Assembly: GCA_964585635.1 (NCBI GenBank)
Contig: CAZPEV010000074.1
Coordinates: 1 to 14,374 of the forward strand
Origin: CAZPEV01 sp964585635
Lineage (GTDB): Bacteria; Zixibacteria; MSB-5A5; GN15; JAAZOE01
Length of the DNA stretch: 14,374 nucleotides
Reading direction: 5' to 3'
A program made the position numbers and the translations under genes. The notes under the pieces were generated by a model. It made no database searches. It was not told the DNA's origin and saw only the letters and a program-made list of their open reading frames with translations. Below are positions 1 through 6,458 of this stretch, piece after piece (position 1 is the stretch's first letter; every line of letters starts with the position of its first letter).

Positions 1-31
1 CGCGGGGGCGCTGCAGCCCACAAACCAAACC

Positions 32-55
32 GCCGGGACCATGGCCCGGCCTTTT
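32..55 (+). terminator. Possible hairpin terminator at left edge
   Basis: GCCGGG (32-37) and CCCGGC (45-50) form a 6-bp stem around a 7-nt loop, followed by CTTTT on the plus strand. It could end a plus-strand gene lying outside the window. On the minus strand it lies 37 nt past the stop of the 112-aa gene, but the T-tract there is poorer (GGTTTGGTTTG). The stem is short and the direction is uncertain. Confidence 0.35.
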
Positions 56-86
56 GTCGTGCCGGGGGGCCGGAGGGGGCAAGCAA

Positions 87-425
87 TCATCCTTTGGAGA
101 ATCCGACCACTCGGATCACCAGCCCCAACGTGAACATGGCCGTCGTGATGGGGAGCAAATACAGGAAATTGTAGGGAAGAAAATAGGACAGAATAAAGGC
201 CGCCAGAGTCGACGGCACGGCCACCAGGAAGATCAGCTCGAATGAGAACTTGACCAATTTATACAGCAGCAGCCCGGCCAGGATCGCCGCCAGCGCATAG
301 GCGGCATACAGGCCATTCTGTCCGAAGTGGTCGAGGATAAACTGGCGGACCGGATCAAGATATTGCTGCTGGTCCGCTATGACCTTTTCCACCGCTCCGC
401 TCTGCACACTCGACAATAGACTCAT
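87..425 (-). CDS. Small three-helix membrane protein, unknown function
   Basis: I do not recognise this 112-aa protein. Residues 1-35 are hydrophilic (VEKVIADQQQYLDPVRQFIL). Three hydrophobic segments follow at about 39-56, 60-82 and 86-105, so it is probably an inner-membrane protein with a short soluble N-terminus. The frame stays open upstream to a TTG at 476, which would overlap the end of the preceding 70-aa gene by 8 nt. I prefer the ATG at 425, because it has a GGGGA six bases upstream and the extra N-terminal residues look unlike protein. It is the second gene of an apparent two-gene minus-strand unit, 43 nt after the 70-aa gene, so the two products may act together. No catalytic motif is visible. 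Confidence 0.6.
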   Translation of the reverse strand: MSLLSSVQSGAVEKVIADQQQYLDPVRQFILDHFGQNGLYAAYALAAILAGLLLYKLVKFSFELIFLVAVPSTLAAFILSYFLPYNFLYLLPITTAMFTLGLVIRVVGFSKG

Positions 426-468
426 GAATATCCCCGATACGCTTGTGTCCGAATGTCCGCCATGGTTC

Positions 469-681
469 TCAATCAATCGGCTCGATGGTCAGGCTGGATT
501 CGCCCACGTGGCTTAGGCCGATCATCCGGCTGGTCAGAAAGTTTTTCGATGTTATCCATTTTTGCGACAGTTCCAGCACTTCCTCCTGGTCGACGTCATC
601 CTCCCAATCGAGGACAATATTGTCGAGGCGCTTTTCGTTGATGATGATATCGTCCATCGTCAGGGTAAATCTGACCTTCAT
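469..681 (-). CDS. Small acidic protein, unknown function
   Basis: This 70-aa protein starts at an ATG at 681 with GGATGGG five to six bases upstream. It is acidic in the middle (DWEDDVDQEEVLELSQKW) and has a beta-strand-like start (MKVRFTLTMDDIIINEKRLD). There is no signal peptide and no membrane segment, so it is probably cytoplasmic. It lies just ahead of the 112-aa membrane protein gene on the same strand and probably shares its transcript. I do not recognise the family. Support comes from the start site, the protein-like composition and the tight spacing to the next gene. A chance open frame of this length is possible but less likely. Confidence 0.5.
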   Translation of the reverse strand: MKVRFTLTMDDIIINEKRLDNIVLDWEDDVDQEEVLELSQKWITSKNFLTSRMIGLSHVGESSLTIEPID

Positions 682-1037
682 CTAACCCATCCGTCGTTTC
701 TCATGTTCAGTCTTGAAATTACCCTTGTGCAACGGCGGTGCCGATCCGCGAGAAATTTATGGTTGGAGCGTAATTCATTGGCGGGCTTGATGATAGGTCG
801 ACCGCAAGTGGGCCTGGCGGCAGCCGGCGGCCCCTTGGAGGCTGTATGGCGGCCGCAAACTATGGGGGCTTTCCCCTCCTCTATTGGAACCGGACATGGC
901 GCCGGACTGCTGGATGCCATAGTGAAGATTGACTGGGCAACCATTGGACGCCCCCGGGCATCTCAACTATGGAACCGCGCCCAAAATTCATGGTACAAAA
1001 GGGCGGAAAAATGAAATCGTCTTACCGGAGGAAAGGT
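682..1037. other. Divergent intergenic region between two genes
   Basis: These 356 nt separate the minus-strand 70-aa gene from the plus-strand PDZ gene, so promoters in both directions are expected here. The only promoter-like element I can support is the ECF-type candidate at 971-999. GC-rich patches such as GGGGGCTTTCCCC near 864-876 can fold locally but have no T-tract. An open frame runs across most of the region on the plus strand, but it has no ribosome binding site and overlaps both neighbours, so I do not call it a gene. Confidence 0.5.
971..999 (+). promoter_or_regulatory. Candidate ECF-type promoter of the PDZ gene
   Basis: GGAACCG (971-977), a 15-nt spacer, then GTACAAA (993-999). 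This resembles the sigmaE-type pattern (GGAAC near -35, a GTC/TCAAA-like -10). The predicted transcript start near 1006 would leave a leader of about 32 nt before the ATG at 1038. An element with the same spacing precedes the ECF sigma gene at 12456-12484. The match is short and could be chance. Confidence 0.3.
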
Positions 1038-2018
1038 ATGCAACAGAAACTCGGCTTGGTCGCGGTGGTGATGATGCTCTCCCTGTTGGCGTCAACTGCG
1101 GCGGCCGGCACGGCCGACACACGGAAATCAGCAGGGCCATGGATCGGGATCTATTCGCAGAAGATCGATCAGGATCTGAAGGAGGCATTCCGTCTGGACC
1201 GCAGCGATGGTGTCGTGATCGTCGATGTGATGCACAACTCCCCGGCGGATAAGGCCGGCCTGAGGCGCAAGGATATAATCATCTCGTTCAACGGCAAGAA
1301 GGTCACCTCGCCGGACCTGCTGGCCGACTACGTGCAGGAGACGCACAGCGGCGACAGCATCGTCGTGGTTTATTCACACCGGGGGGAGCAGAAGACAGCC
1401 ACGCTGGTCGTGGGACGCCGGCCCGAGGCGGAGCATGACCTGGCGCTGGATCTGCCGGCGCCGCCGATGCCGCCGATGCCGCCGAAATCGCTGAACCATA
1501 TCTTCAGCTATTCCTCAATGTCGGATGCCTACATTGGGGTTGGGATTTCAAACCTGACGATGCAGTTGGGTGAATACTTCGGCGTGAAAGACGGCGAGGG
1601 GGTGCTGGTGACGGAGGTGCTCAAGGATTCGCCGGCGGAGAAAGCCGGGCTGGTGGCGGGTGATATTATCGTCTCGGCCGACGGCAAAGCGGTGGCCGAA
1701 ACCGGCGACCTGCAGGATATCATCGGTGAGAAGAACGAGGGGGACAAGCTGGCGATCGGGTATATCCGGCGCGGAGCCCGAAACGAAGCCACGGTGGAGG
1801 TGGCCGAGGACACCAGCGGCCGCAACGCCTTTATGATGCCGGATTTAGGGAAGGGTTACTTCGACCCCTCCAAGTTTCGGGCGTTCCGGCGCTCGCTGGA
1901 CAATGGCACCGGCGATTACTTTAACATGGACGAGTATCGCAAGACGATGGAGGAATACCAGAAGCAGCTGGATGAGATGCGCGAGGAGTTGCGCGATCTA
2001 AGGTCGAAAATCAAATAA
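1038..2018 (+). CDS. Exported double-PDZ protein without protease domain
   Basis: This 326-aa protein starts at an ATG with an excellent ribosome site (GGAGG at 1027-1031, six bases away). That start gives a clean signal peptide (MQQKLGLVAVVMMLSLLAST, then AAAG), whereas the upstream ATGs at 969 and 1011 do not. PDZ 1 spans about residues 34-127 (GPWIGIYS, DGVVIVDVMHNSPADKAGL, RKDIIISFNGK). A proline-rich linker follows (PAPPMPPMPPK, 140-150), encoded by a short tandem GCCGCCGAT repeat. PDZ 2 spans about 164-255 (AYIGVGIS, SPAEKAGLVAGDIIVSADGK). The C-terminus (298-326) is a charged coiled-coil candidate. PDZ pairs of this kind occur in DegP/HtrA proteases, but there is no trypsin-like domain or catalytic Ser/His/Asp region here. 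It is probably a periplasmic or secreted scaffold or chaperone that binds protein C-termini. It is transcribed alone, with a terminator 33 nt downstream. Confidence 0.88.
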   Translation: MQQKLGLVAVVMMLSLLASTAAAGTADTRKSAGPWIGIYSQKIDQDLKEAFRLDRSDGVVIVDVMHNSPADKAGLRRKDIIISFNGKKVTSPDLLADYVQETHSGDSIVVVYSHRGEQKTATLVVGRRPEAEHDLALDLPAPPMPPMPPKSLNHIFSYSSMSDAYIGVGISNLTMQLGEYFGVKDGEGVLVTEVLKDSPAEKAGLVAGDIIVSADGKAVAETGDLQDIIGEKNEGDKLAIGYIRRGARNEATVEVAEDTSGRNAFMMPDLGKGYFDPSKFRAFRRSLDNGTGDYFNMDEYRKTMEEYQKQLDEMREELRDLRSKIK

Positions 2019-2048
2019 AGCAGTACACCCTCCTGTATCATCATACCT

Positions 2049-2077
2049 AACCCCCGGGCGTCAGCCCGGGGGTTTCT
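2049..2077 (+). terminator. Rho-independent terminator of the PDZ gene
   Basis: CCCCCGGGC (2051-2059), loop GTCA, GCCCGGGGG (2064-2072), then TTTCTTC. The 9-bp stem is perfect, and two flanking A bases pair with the first T bases. It lies 32 nt after the stop codon. The whole element, including its 5' flank, recurs at 4559-4606. Confidence 0.9.
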
Positions 2078-2098
2078 TCGTGTCGTCGAAATAATCAC

Positions 2099-2127
2099 TT
2101 GCATAACAATGACCTACAACATATATT
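2099..2127 (+). promoter_or_regulatory. Sigma70-like promoter for the leader and first dockerin gene
   Basis: TTGCAT (2099-2104), a 17-nt spacer, then TATATT (2122-2127), in an AT-rich island just after the preceding terminator. Transcription would start near 2134, about 470 nt ahead of the ATG at 2605, giving an unusually long leader. Confidence 0.6.
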
Positions 2128-2133
2128 ATAACT

Positions 2134-2604
2134 GAGACTACTGATTTTCGGCTACCTCCGAGAAAGCGCTGGGGCGTAGGCGCTGGAATTTGGCGATTGG
2201 CACGGGAGGAAATCCCATGAGTCGGATATCGCCATCACGGCTGGCTACTCTTTCAGATGACAGATGGTGGCCGTGGCTTGGCATGGTTTAGAAGCAAATC
2301 AGAAATCCATGGCAATGATGGGGTTTGCTTCGGTGCTGTCGGCGTTCGGTCAAAATGGTGGTCAGGGGACAGGTCGAATTCCATTAGAAATCACCGCCGA
2401 TCGCACGACCAAAGGGAGTGCAGCGTCTATCTCCACGCGGGATCGCAACATGATCAGAAAGGCGATGGGTGTGGATACTAGTTTAATTTCTGCTACCTTG
2501 TTGCAGGGATTCATGGCTCAAACAGCCAATGCCGATTGTGAAACATTAGCAGATGATGGAACGCTGTGCGACGTACATAAATCTTTTGCTGTAAAGGAAT
2601 CGTT
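2134..2604 (+). other. Long leader region with small open frames
   Basis: About 470 nt lie between the predicted transcript start and the first dockerin gene. A 24-codon frame (2217-2291, MSRISPSRLATLSDD then RWWPWLGMV) has a strong ribosome site (GGAGG 2205-2209, seven bases upstream). A second frame (2264-2608) overlaps it in the -1 register. A local hairpin is possible at about 2165-2188 (AGCGC with GCGCT). I recognise no known riboswitch consensus. It could be a leader-peptide region, a frameshifted small gene or an untranslated regulatory RNA. Confidence 0.4.
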
Positions 2605-2608
2605 ATGA
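2264..2608 (+). CDS. Doubtful 114-aa open frame in the leader
   Basis: The frame encodes an Ala/Ser/Thr-rich protein beginning MVAVAWHGLEANQKS and ending KSFAVKESL. Its stop overlaps the ATG of the next gene (TTATGATG), which would fit translational coupling. Against it, neither the ATG at 2264 nor the internal ATGs near 2309-2318 have a recognisable ribosome site, there is no signal peptide, and I recognise no family. The well-initiated 24-codon frame just upstream is in the other register, so the two may be one gene broken by a single-base change near 2261-2290. It may equally be non-coding leader. Confidence 0.2.
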   Translation: MVAVAWHGLEANQKSMAMMGFASVLSAFGQNGGQGTGRIPLEITADRTTKGSAASISTRDRNMIRKAMGVDTSLISATLLQGFMAQTANADCETLADDGTLCDVHKSFAVKESL

Positions 2609-4518
2609 TGACCCATGCCCTTCGCTTAACGGTGATGGTCATCCTGACCATCTGCTTTCTGGTAGGGTCGGCAACTGCCGGCAATGCTCCGATTGCTCCC
2701 GGCTCACCACCCAACACTGAGCAAAACAATACCGCCACTTCTTGGAGTGAAAGAATACTGGGAGAAGTGTATGGCCTATACGCCCATCATCCGGCGCCGG
2801 CTTATGCACCAGTGCAAGTATATTGGTCCTGGTCTCCAGCCGGCGGAGCGGCCGGCTCCTGGATGCCAATGGGACCTGCCACGCCCCCACCATATCCCAA
2901 CTACTGGAATCCGACGATTGCTTCCCAACAGAACGGCGGATTCATTATGGGCGCGACTGCCTTTACGTCGCCTGCGCCGTTCATCCTTGGGGCAACCAGC
3001 GCCACCTACATGTCGAACACAATGGGGACCGGAGCGCCATTCGGCGGGCCGGTGGCGTTGGCGATCAGCGCGGCACCAAATCAATGGTATGACTATCCCT
3101 CTGTCACAACTGTCGATCTGCCCATGATTCCGCTCCCCATGGGTGGTACGGCCACTTTCGCCTGGGTGCAGTACACCGACAATGACGGCGATCCCGGCGG
3201 CGACGGCAACTTCTTCAACGATGCAGCCGACCGTTTTGGCATATGGACTTCGTCTACTAACTCAGTTGGGCCCCCCTTTCCATATCCGGCCCTCACAGCG
3301 CCGGTCGCCATCGCGGCAAATATGCCGGTTTGGCGAGTACCGGGCGGTGCCAAACCGGCGCTCGATTATGCCGGCCCAGGCGGGAATCCGTTTGCGCCGC
3401 CGGGCGCTGTATACTGTGTCTGGCGAGACGTCACGAACGGCACCATAATGTTATCCATGAATCCGACCCCGACCGGTGGGGCGCCATGGTCGATTCCGGT
3501 ACCGGTGCTGGGCGGCATTGCACCGGTACCGCCGAACCTGAATCCAGGGATCGTGGTTGCCAGTACGGTCGACCTGGCGGTCGACAAGGGTCTGTCTGCC
3601 GCTTGTCCCACTATGGCATACCTGGTGTGGGATAGCTTCGGTGGTGTAGACGCTGATATCTTTTTCGCTTTCAGCGCGGCCGGTGGCGCTCCCGGATCCT
3701 GGTCGGCGCCGATAAGGATCAATCAGGATGTGTTGGGCAACGGCAAAGATCAATGGGCGCCGTCCATCTCCGTCGACCCTAATACCGGCGTGATCAGGGT
3801 GATATATTATGATCGGCGCCGTAGTCCGGCCAATTCCGGCGTTGAGGTGTGGGCGTCCGTGTCCACGGACTGTGGGATGACGTGGAAGGATTGCATGGTT
3901 TCTCGCGTTGGGCCGTTTCCACCGGCCACTACCATCGTCGGCCCAAGCGGCCTGTACACCGGTATCTATCTATCTTCGGATCAGGGTCTGATCAATCCTT
4001 GGGGCGCCTCTTGGAACGATGGGCGCAATGGCACGGATCAAGACGTCCAGTTCGAGATCGCTCTGGCCTGTGACAGCGACGGCGATTATTGGCCGGATAC
4101 ACTTGACAACTGCCCCACCGTGCCCAACCCGAACCAACTTGACACTGATGGTGACGGGGTCGGCGATGCTTGTGATAACTGCCCCACCGTTTCCAATCCG
4201 GCTCAGGCTGATTCTGACGGCGATGGCGTCGGCAATGTTTGTGATAATTGTCCCACCGTTCCCAATCCCTCTCAGGCCGACTCTGATGGCGACGGAATCG
4301 GCGATGCTTGTGATTATGTCTGCGGTGATGCCAACGGTGACGGGACGGTGAATATCGGCGACGCGGTGTACGTGATTAACTACATCTTCAAGAGTGGACC
4401 AGCGCCTGTTCCTATCGGGGCCGGCGACGCCAATTGCGACCATGCTGTAAACGTCGGCGATGCTGTATACATCGTAAATTACATCTTCAAGAGTGGTCCG
4501 GCACCATGTTGTCCGTAA
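2605..4518 (+). CDS. Secreted protein: propeller-like body, TSP3 repeats, dockerin-like C-terminus
   Basis: This 637-aa protein starts at ATG 2605 (an ATG at 2608 is equivalent), with AAAGGA six bases upstream. Residues 1-25 form a signal peptide (RLTVMVILTICFLVGSATA). The body, to about residue 486, is rich in Gly, Pro, aromatic residues and Asp. From about 326 it carries sialidase/BNR-like propeller signatures (MAYLVWDSFGGVDADIFFAF, WAPSISVDPNTGVIRVIYYD), but I see no convincing catalytic set, so I do not call an enzyme. Residues 501-569 are three 23-aa thrombospondin type 3 calcium repeats. Residues 573-637 are a dockerin-like pair of EF-hand loops (CGDANGDGTVNIGDAVYVIN and GDANCDHAVNVGDAVYIVN), ending GPAPCCP. 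It is probably extracellular and calcium-stabilised, and may dock to a cohesin-like partner such as the product of the next gene. It is a separate transcription unit with its own terminator at 4577-4604. Confidence 0.85.
   Translation: MMTHALRLTVMVILTICFLVGSATAGNAPIAPGSPPNTEQNNTATSWSERILGEVYGLYAHHPAPAYAPVQVYWSWSPAGGAAGSWMPMGPATPPPYPNYWNPTIASQQNGGFIMGATAFTSPAPFILGATSATYMSNTMGTGAPFGGPVALAISAAPNQWYDYPSVTTVDLPMIPLPMGGTATFAWVQYTDNDGDPGGDGNFFNDAADRFGIWTSSTNSVGPPFPYPALTAPVAIAANMPVWRVPGGAKPALDYAGPGGNPFAPPGAVYCVWRDVTNGTIMLSMNPTPTGGAPWSIPVPVLGGIAPVPPNLNPGIVVASTVDLAVDKGLSAACPTMAYLVWDSFGGVDADIFFAFSAAGGAPGSWSAPIRINQDVLGNGKDQWAPSISVDPNTGVIRVIYYDRRRSPANSGVEVWASVSTDCGMTWKDCMVSRVGPFPPATTIVGPSGLYTGIYLSSDQGLINPWGASWNDGRNGTDQDVQFEIALACDSDGDYWPDTLDNCPTVPNPNQLDTDGDGVGDACDNCPTVSNPAQADSDGDGVGNVCDNCPTVPNPSQADSDGDGIGDACDYVCGDANGDGTVNIGDAVYVINYIFKSGPAPVPIGAGDANCDHAVNVGDAVYIVNYIFKSGPAPCCP
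4105..4311 (+). repeat. Three tandem 69-nt TSP3 repeats inside the gene
   Basis: Three units begin at 4105, 4174 and 4243, each encoding 23 residues of the form DNCPTVPNP...DTDGDGVGDAC. The DxDGDG loops bind calcium in the thrombospondin type 3 family, and the cysteines are regularly spaced. The copies differ at many third positions, so they are old or under selection rather than a recent expansion. Confidence 0.9.
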
Positions 4519-4576
4519 GGAGAATCAAGCCGAAGCTGATAAATGGAATCGAATATTCTCCTGAGTCATCATACCT

Positions 4577-4604
4577 AACCCCCGGGCATAGGCTCGGGGG
4601 TTTC
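4577..4604 (+). terminator. Rho-independent terminator of the first dockerin gene
   Basis: CCCCCGGGC (4579-4587), loop ATAG, GCTCGGGGG (4592-4600), then TTTCTC. The 9-bp stem contains one G-U pair. It lies 60 nt after the stop codon. It is a near copy of the terminator at 2049-2077. Confidence 0.88.
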
Positions 4605-4625
4605 TCATGTCTCGTTTATAATGAT

Positions 4626-4657
4626 TTGACAATTTGGCGTTTGGCCCTTTTTATATA
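4626..4657 (+). promoter_or_regulatory. Sigma70-like promoter of the cohesin-dockerin gene
   Basis: TTGACA (4626-4631), with TTTATA (4650-4655, 18-nt spacer) or TATATA (4652-4657, 20-nt spacer) as the -10. The -35 box is perfect and the spacing is slightly long. It begins 67 nt from the start of the terminator repeat, matching the 68 nt seen at 2031/2099. The leader would be about 80 nt. Confidence 0.5.
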
Positions 4658-4743
4658 GTAAGAATATCATACCAAGTCTTCCGAAACTGTGCATTAACCA
4701 GAGGCGGTTCCGCAACAGGAATTGAGCAGAAACGGAGGGTGAT

Positions 4744-6180
4744 ATGAGCAGTTCACACAGGATGTATGCTCTCGCTAGTCTGGTTCTCCTGATTCTATTG
4801 TCCTCACAGGTATGGGCCCAGGATCAGGGTGAGGCCGATACGGTCCGGCTGACAACCGTATCGGGCCAAATCACCGGTACAATCGCCATGCCGGTCTGGC
4901 TGTTCAATGATGAAGAACTGACATCGGTCGTCATCCCCCTGGTCGTGGACGGGTATTCCGGGTGGGTGAGGTTTGATTCGGTGTCGTACATTGGGAGCCG
5001 TCTGGCCGATCCTCAGGTTCTGGATGCCCGGGAGGGATTCGTTTTTGCGACCGATACTTTCTCGGTGGCGTCGCTGGTTTTAAGGTTCATGGTCGCCGGA
5101 GGTAACCTGCTGCCGGCCGGAGCCGGGAAGTTATGCGAGCTGTGGTTCACGCCTCTTTTCGGCGGCCAGGTTGCCTTGGACAGCCTTCCCGCTTCACCGT
5201 ACGGCGGCCTGCGACTGACAGCGGCATCACCGGCGGTGTTCATTCCGCAATTCGCGGCAGGAACAATTGATATCGCTTGCGATTACCTGATTGGCGACAC
5301 CAGACATGAGGGCTTCGTCAGTCAGAGTAGCCTTAATGGTCTCCTGAAAGGATATCTTGGATGTATGGGCGGGGGCGGTGGGCCGCTCTACGTTGCCGAT
5401 GTGAACTGCGATCGCCATGTCGACATGCGCGATGTCAGACATCTATTCCGATATATCTACATGAGCGGTACCATAGGTAACTGCGGGTCGTATGGCGCGG
5501 CGGTCTATGATGACCCCGGTTTACCCGATACCGTATGGATCGAAAACGATACGTTAGTGGTTGGAGTGGCAACGACCATCGACATCGGCATCATAAACGA
5601 CGAGCCGATATACAACCTGGCCCTGGGTTTGGAATGGGATGGCAGTGCCAACATGCAGTTTCAAGGCAACTTCACGAATGACTATGTGACCGATAGAGTC
5701 AGGCGTCTCACCTTGACGAAGTACAACTGCAATTACTATAATGGCGTTAATCCGGACACATTACATATGGCTACATTTACCCAGCCTGAATATGCGGGGG
5801 GACCAATCGAGCCCGGTTCCGGCGCCATCTATCATGCCCTCTTTACCCCCTTATCGCCGGGTACGGCGACATTTCGTCTGGTGAAATTTCCCTTGGGGTC
5901 CGAATCAATGTTGGTGACGGAGTCGGAGGCGGCCATCTTGCCGGTCCTTGTTGGTGGGCAGATCACGGTGCTGCCCTATCTCTGCGGCGATGCCAATCAC
6001 GATGCGACTGTCAATATCGGCGACGCCGTCTATGTCGTCAATTACATCTTCAAAGGGGGACCGGCCCCGTCCCCGCTCGAGTCGGGAGACGCCAATTGGG
6101 ATCTGGCGGTGAACGTCGGCGACGCCGTCTACATCATCAATTATATCTTCAAAAGCGGCCCGGCGCCCTGTTGCCCGTAA
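4744..6180 (+). CDS. Secreted protein with two cohesin-like and two dockerin-like modules
   Basis: This 478-aa protein starts at an ATG with GGAGG five bases upstream (4734-4738). Residues 1-25 form a signal peptide (ASLVLLILLSSQVWA). Residues about 38-178 look like a cohesin-type beta sandwich (IAMPVWLFNDEELTSVVIPL, VRFDSVSY, LVLRFMVAGG, KLCELWFTP). Residues 184-241 form a degenerate dockerin-like pair: the first loop (GDTRHEGFVS) has lost acidic positions, and the second (DVNCDRHVDMRDVRHLFRYI) is intact. Residues about 258-408 are a second sandwich of the same kind (VGVATTIDIGIINDEPIYNL, ALGLEWDG, YHALFTPL). Residues 414-478 are a full dockerin-like pair ending GPAPCCP, almost the same at protein level as in the preceding gene. 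In cellulosome scaffoldins, cohesins bind dockerins through calcium; here the partner and any assembly are inferred. The cohesin call comes from fold pattern, not motif identity. It is transcribed alone and ends at the terminator at 6250. Confidence 0.82.
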   Translation: MSSSHRMYALASLVLLILLSSQVWAQDQGEADTVRLTTVSGQITGTIAMPVWLFNDEELTSVVIPLVVDGYSGWVRFDSVSYIGSRLADPQVLDAREGFVFATDTFSVASLVLRFMVAGGNLLPAGAGKLCELWFTPLFGGQVALDSLPASPYGGLRLTAASPAVFIPQFAAGTIDIACDYLIGDTRHEGFVSQSSLNGLLKGYLGCMGGGGGPLYVADVNCDRHVDMRDVRHLFRYIYMSGTIGNCGSYGAAVYDDPGLPDTVWIENDTLVVGVATTIDIGIINDEPIYNLALGLEWDGSANMQFQGNFTNDYVTDRVRRLTLTKYNCNYYNGVNPDTLHMATFTQPEYAGGPIEPGSGAIYHALFTPLSPGTATFRLVKFPLGSESMLVTESEAAILPVLVGGQITVLPYLCGDANHDATVNIGDAVYVVNYIFKGGPAPSPLESGDANWDLAVNVGDAVYIINYIFKSGPAPCCP

Positions 6181-6249
6181 GTTCGAGTAGCATATAAGTC
6201 CAATCGCCGGGTTGTCCACGACGATGGTCGATCCGGCGAGACCAATCGC

Positions 6250-6280
6250 AAGGATGCGCCCGCGGCGCATCCTTCTTTAT
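6250..6280 (+). terminator. Rho-independent terminator of the cohesin-dockerin gene
   Basis: AAGGATGCGCC (6250-6260), loop CGC, GGCGCATCCTT (6264-6274), then CTTTAT. The 11-bp stem is perfect. It lies 69 nt after the stop codon. It is not related in sequence to the terminators at 2049 and 4577. Confidence 0.88.
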
Positions 6281-6337
6281 CGTATCGCATCTGTTATCAC
6301 GGTCAATCTTCTTATTATCTGCTCTCTGTCACGGCGC

Positions 6338-6366
6338 TTGCCAGGGAGGGCGCGGGGCAGTATATT
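6338..6366 (+). promoter_or_regulatory. Sigma70-like promoter of the 861-aa surface protein
   Basis: TTGCCA (6338-6343), a 17-nt GC-rich spacer, then TATATT (6361-6366). The start of transcription would be near 6373, giving a leader of about 86 nt before the GTG at 6459. It has the same -10 hexamer as the promoters at 2099, 11603 and 12622. Confidence 0.6.
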
Positions 6367-6458
6367 GCGGCAGACCGCCGGTGACGTCGGCGATACGCGT
6401 ACGAGGAGCCGTCGCGGCCGCATCCGACAGGCCGACGGCGCCGGAGAAAAGAGGCATT

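Noticed and set aside
562..1014. 150-codon plus-strand frame across the 70-aa gene and the intergenic region
   Set aside because: It overlaps the minus-strand gene, has no ribosome site, and its Arg/Trp/Gly-rich translation does not look like a protein.
4105..4311. Regular 69-nt direct repeats considered as a CRISPR-like array
   Set aside because: They lie in frame inside a gene, encode TSP3 calcium repeats, and have no unique spacers or cas genes.
6381..6458. GTG at 6381 as the start of the large surface protein
   Set aside because: It would place 26 extra residues before the signal peptide and has no ribosome site. GTG 6459 has AAGAGG and a standard signal peptide.
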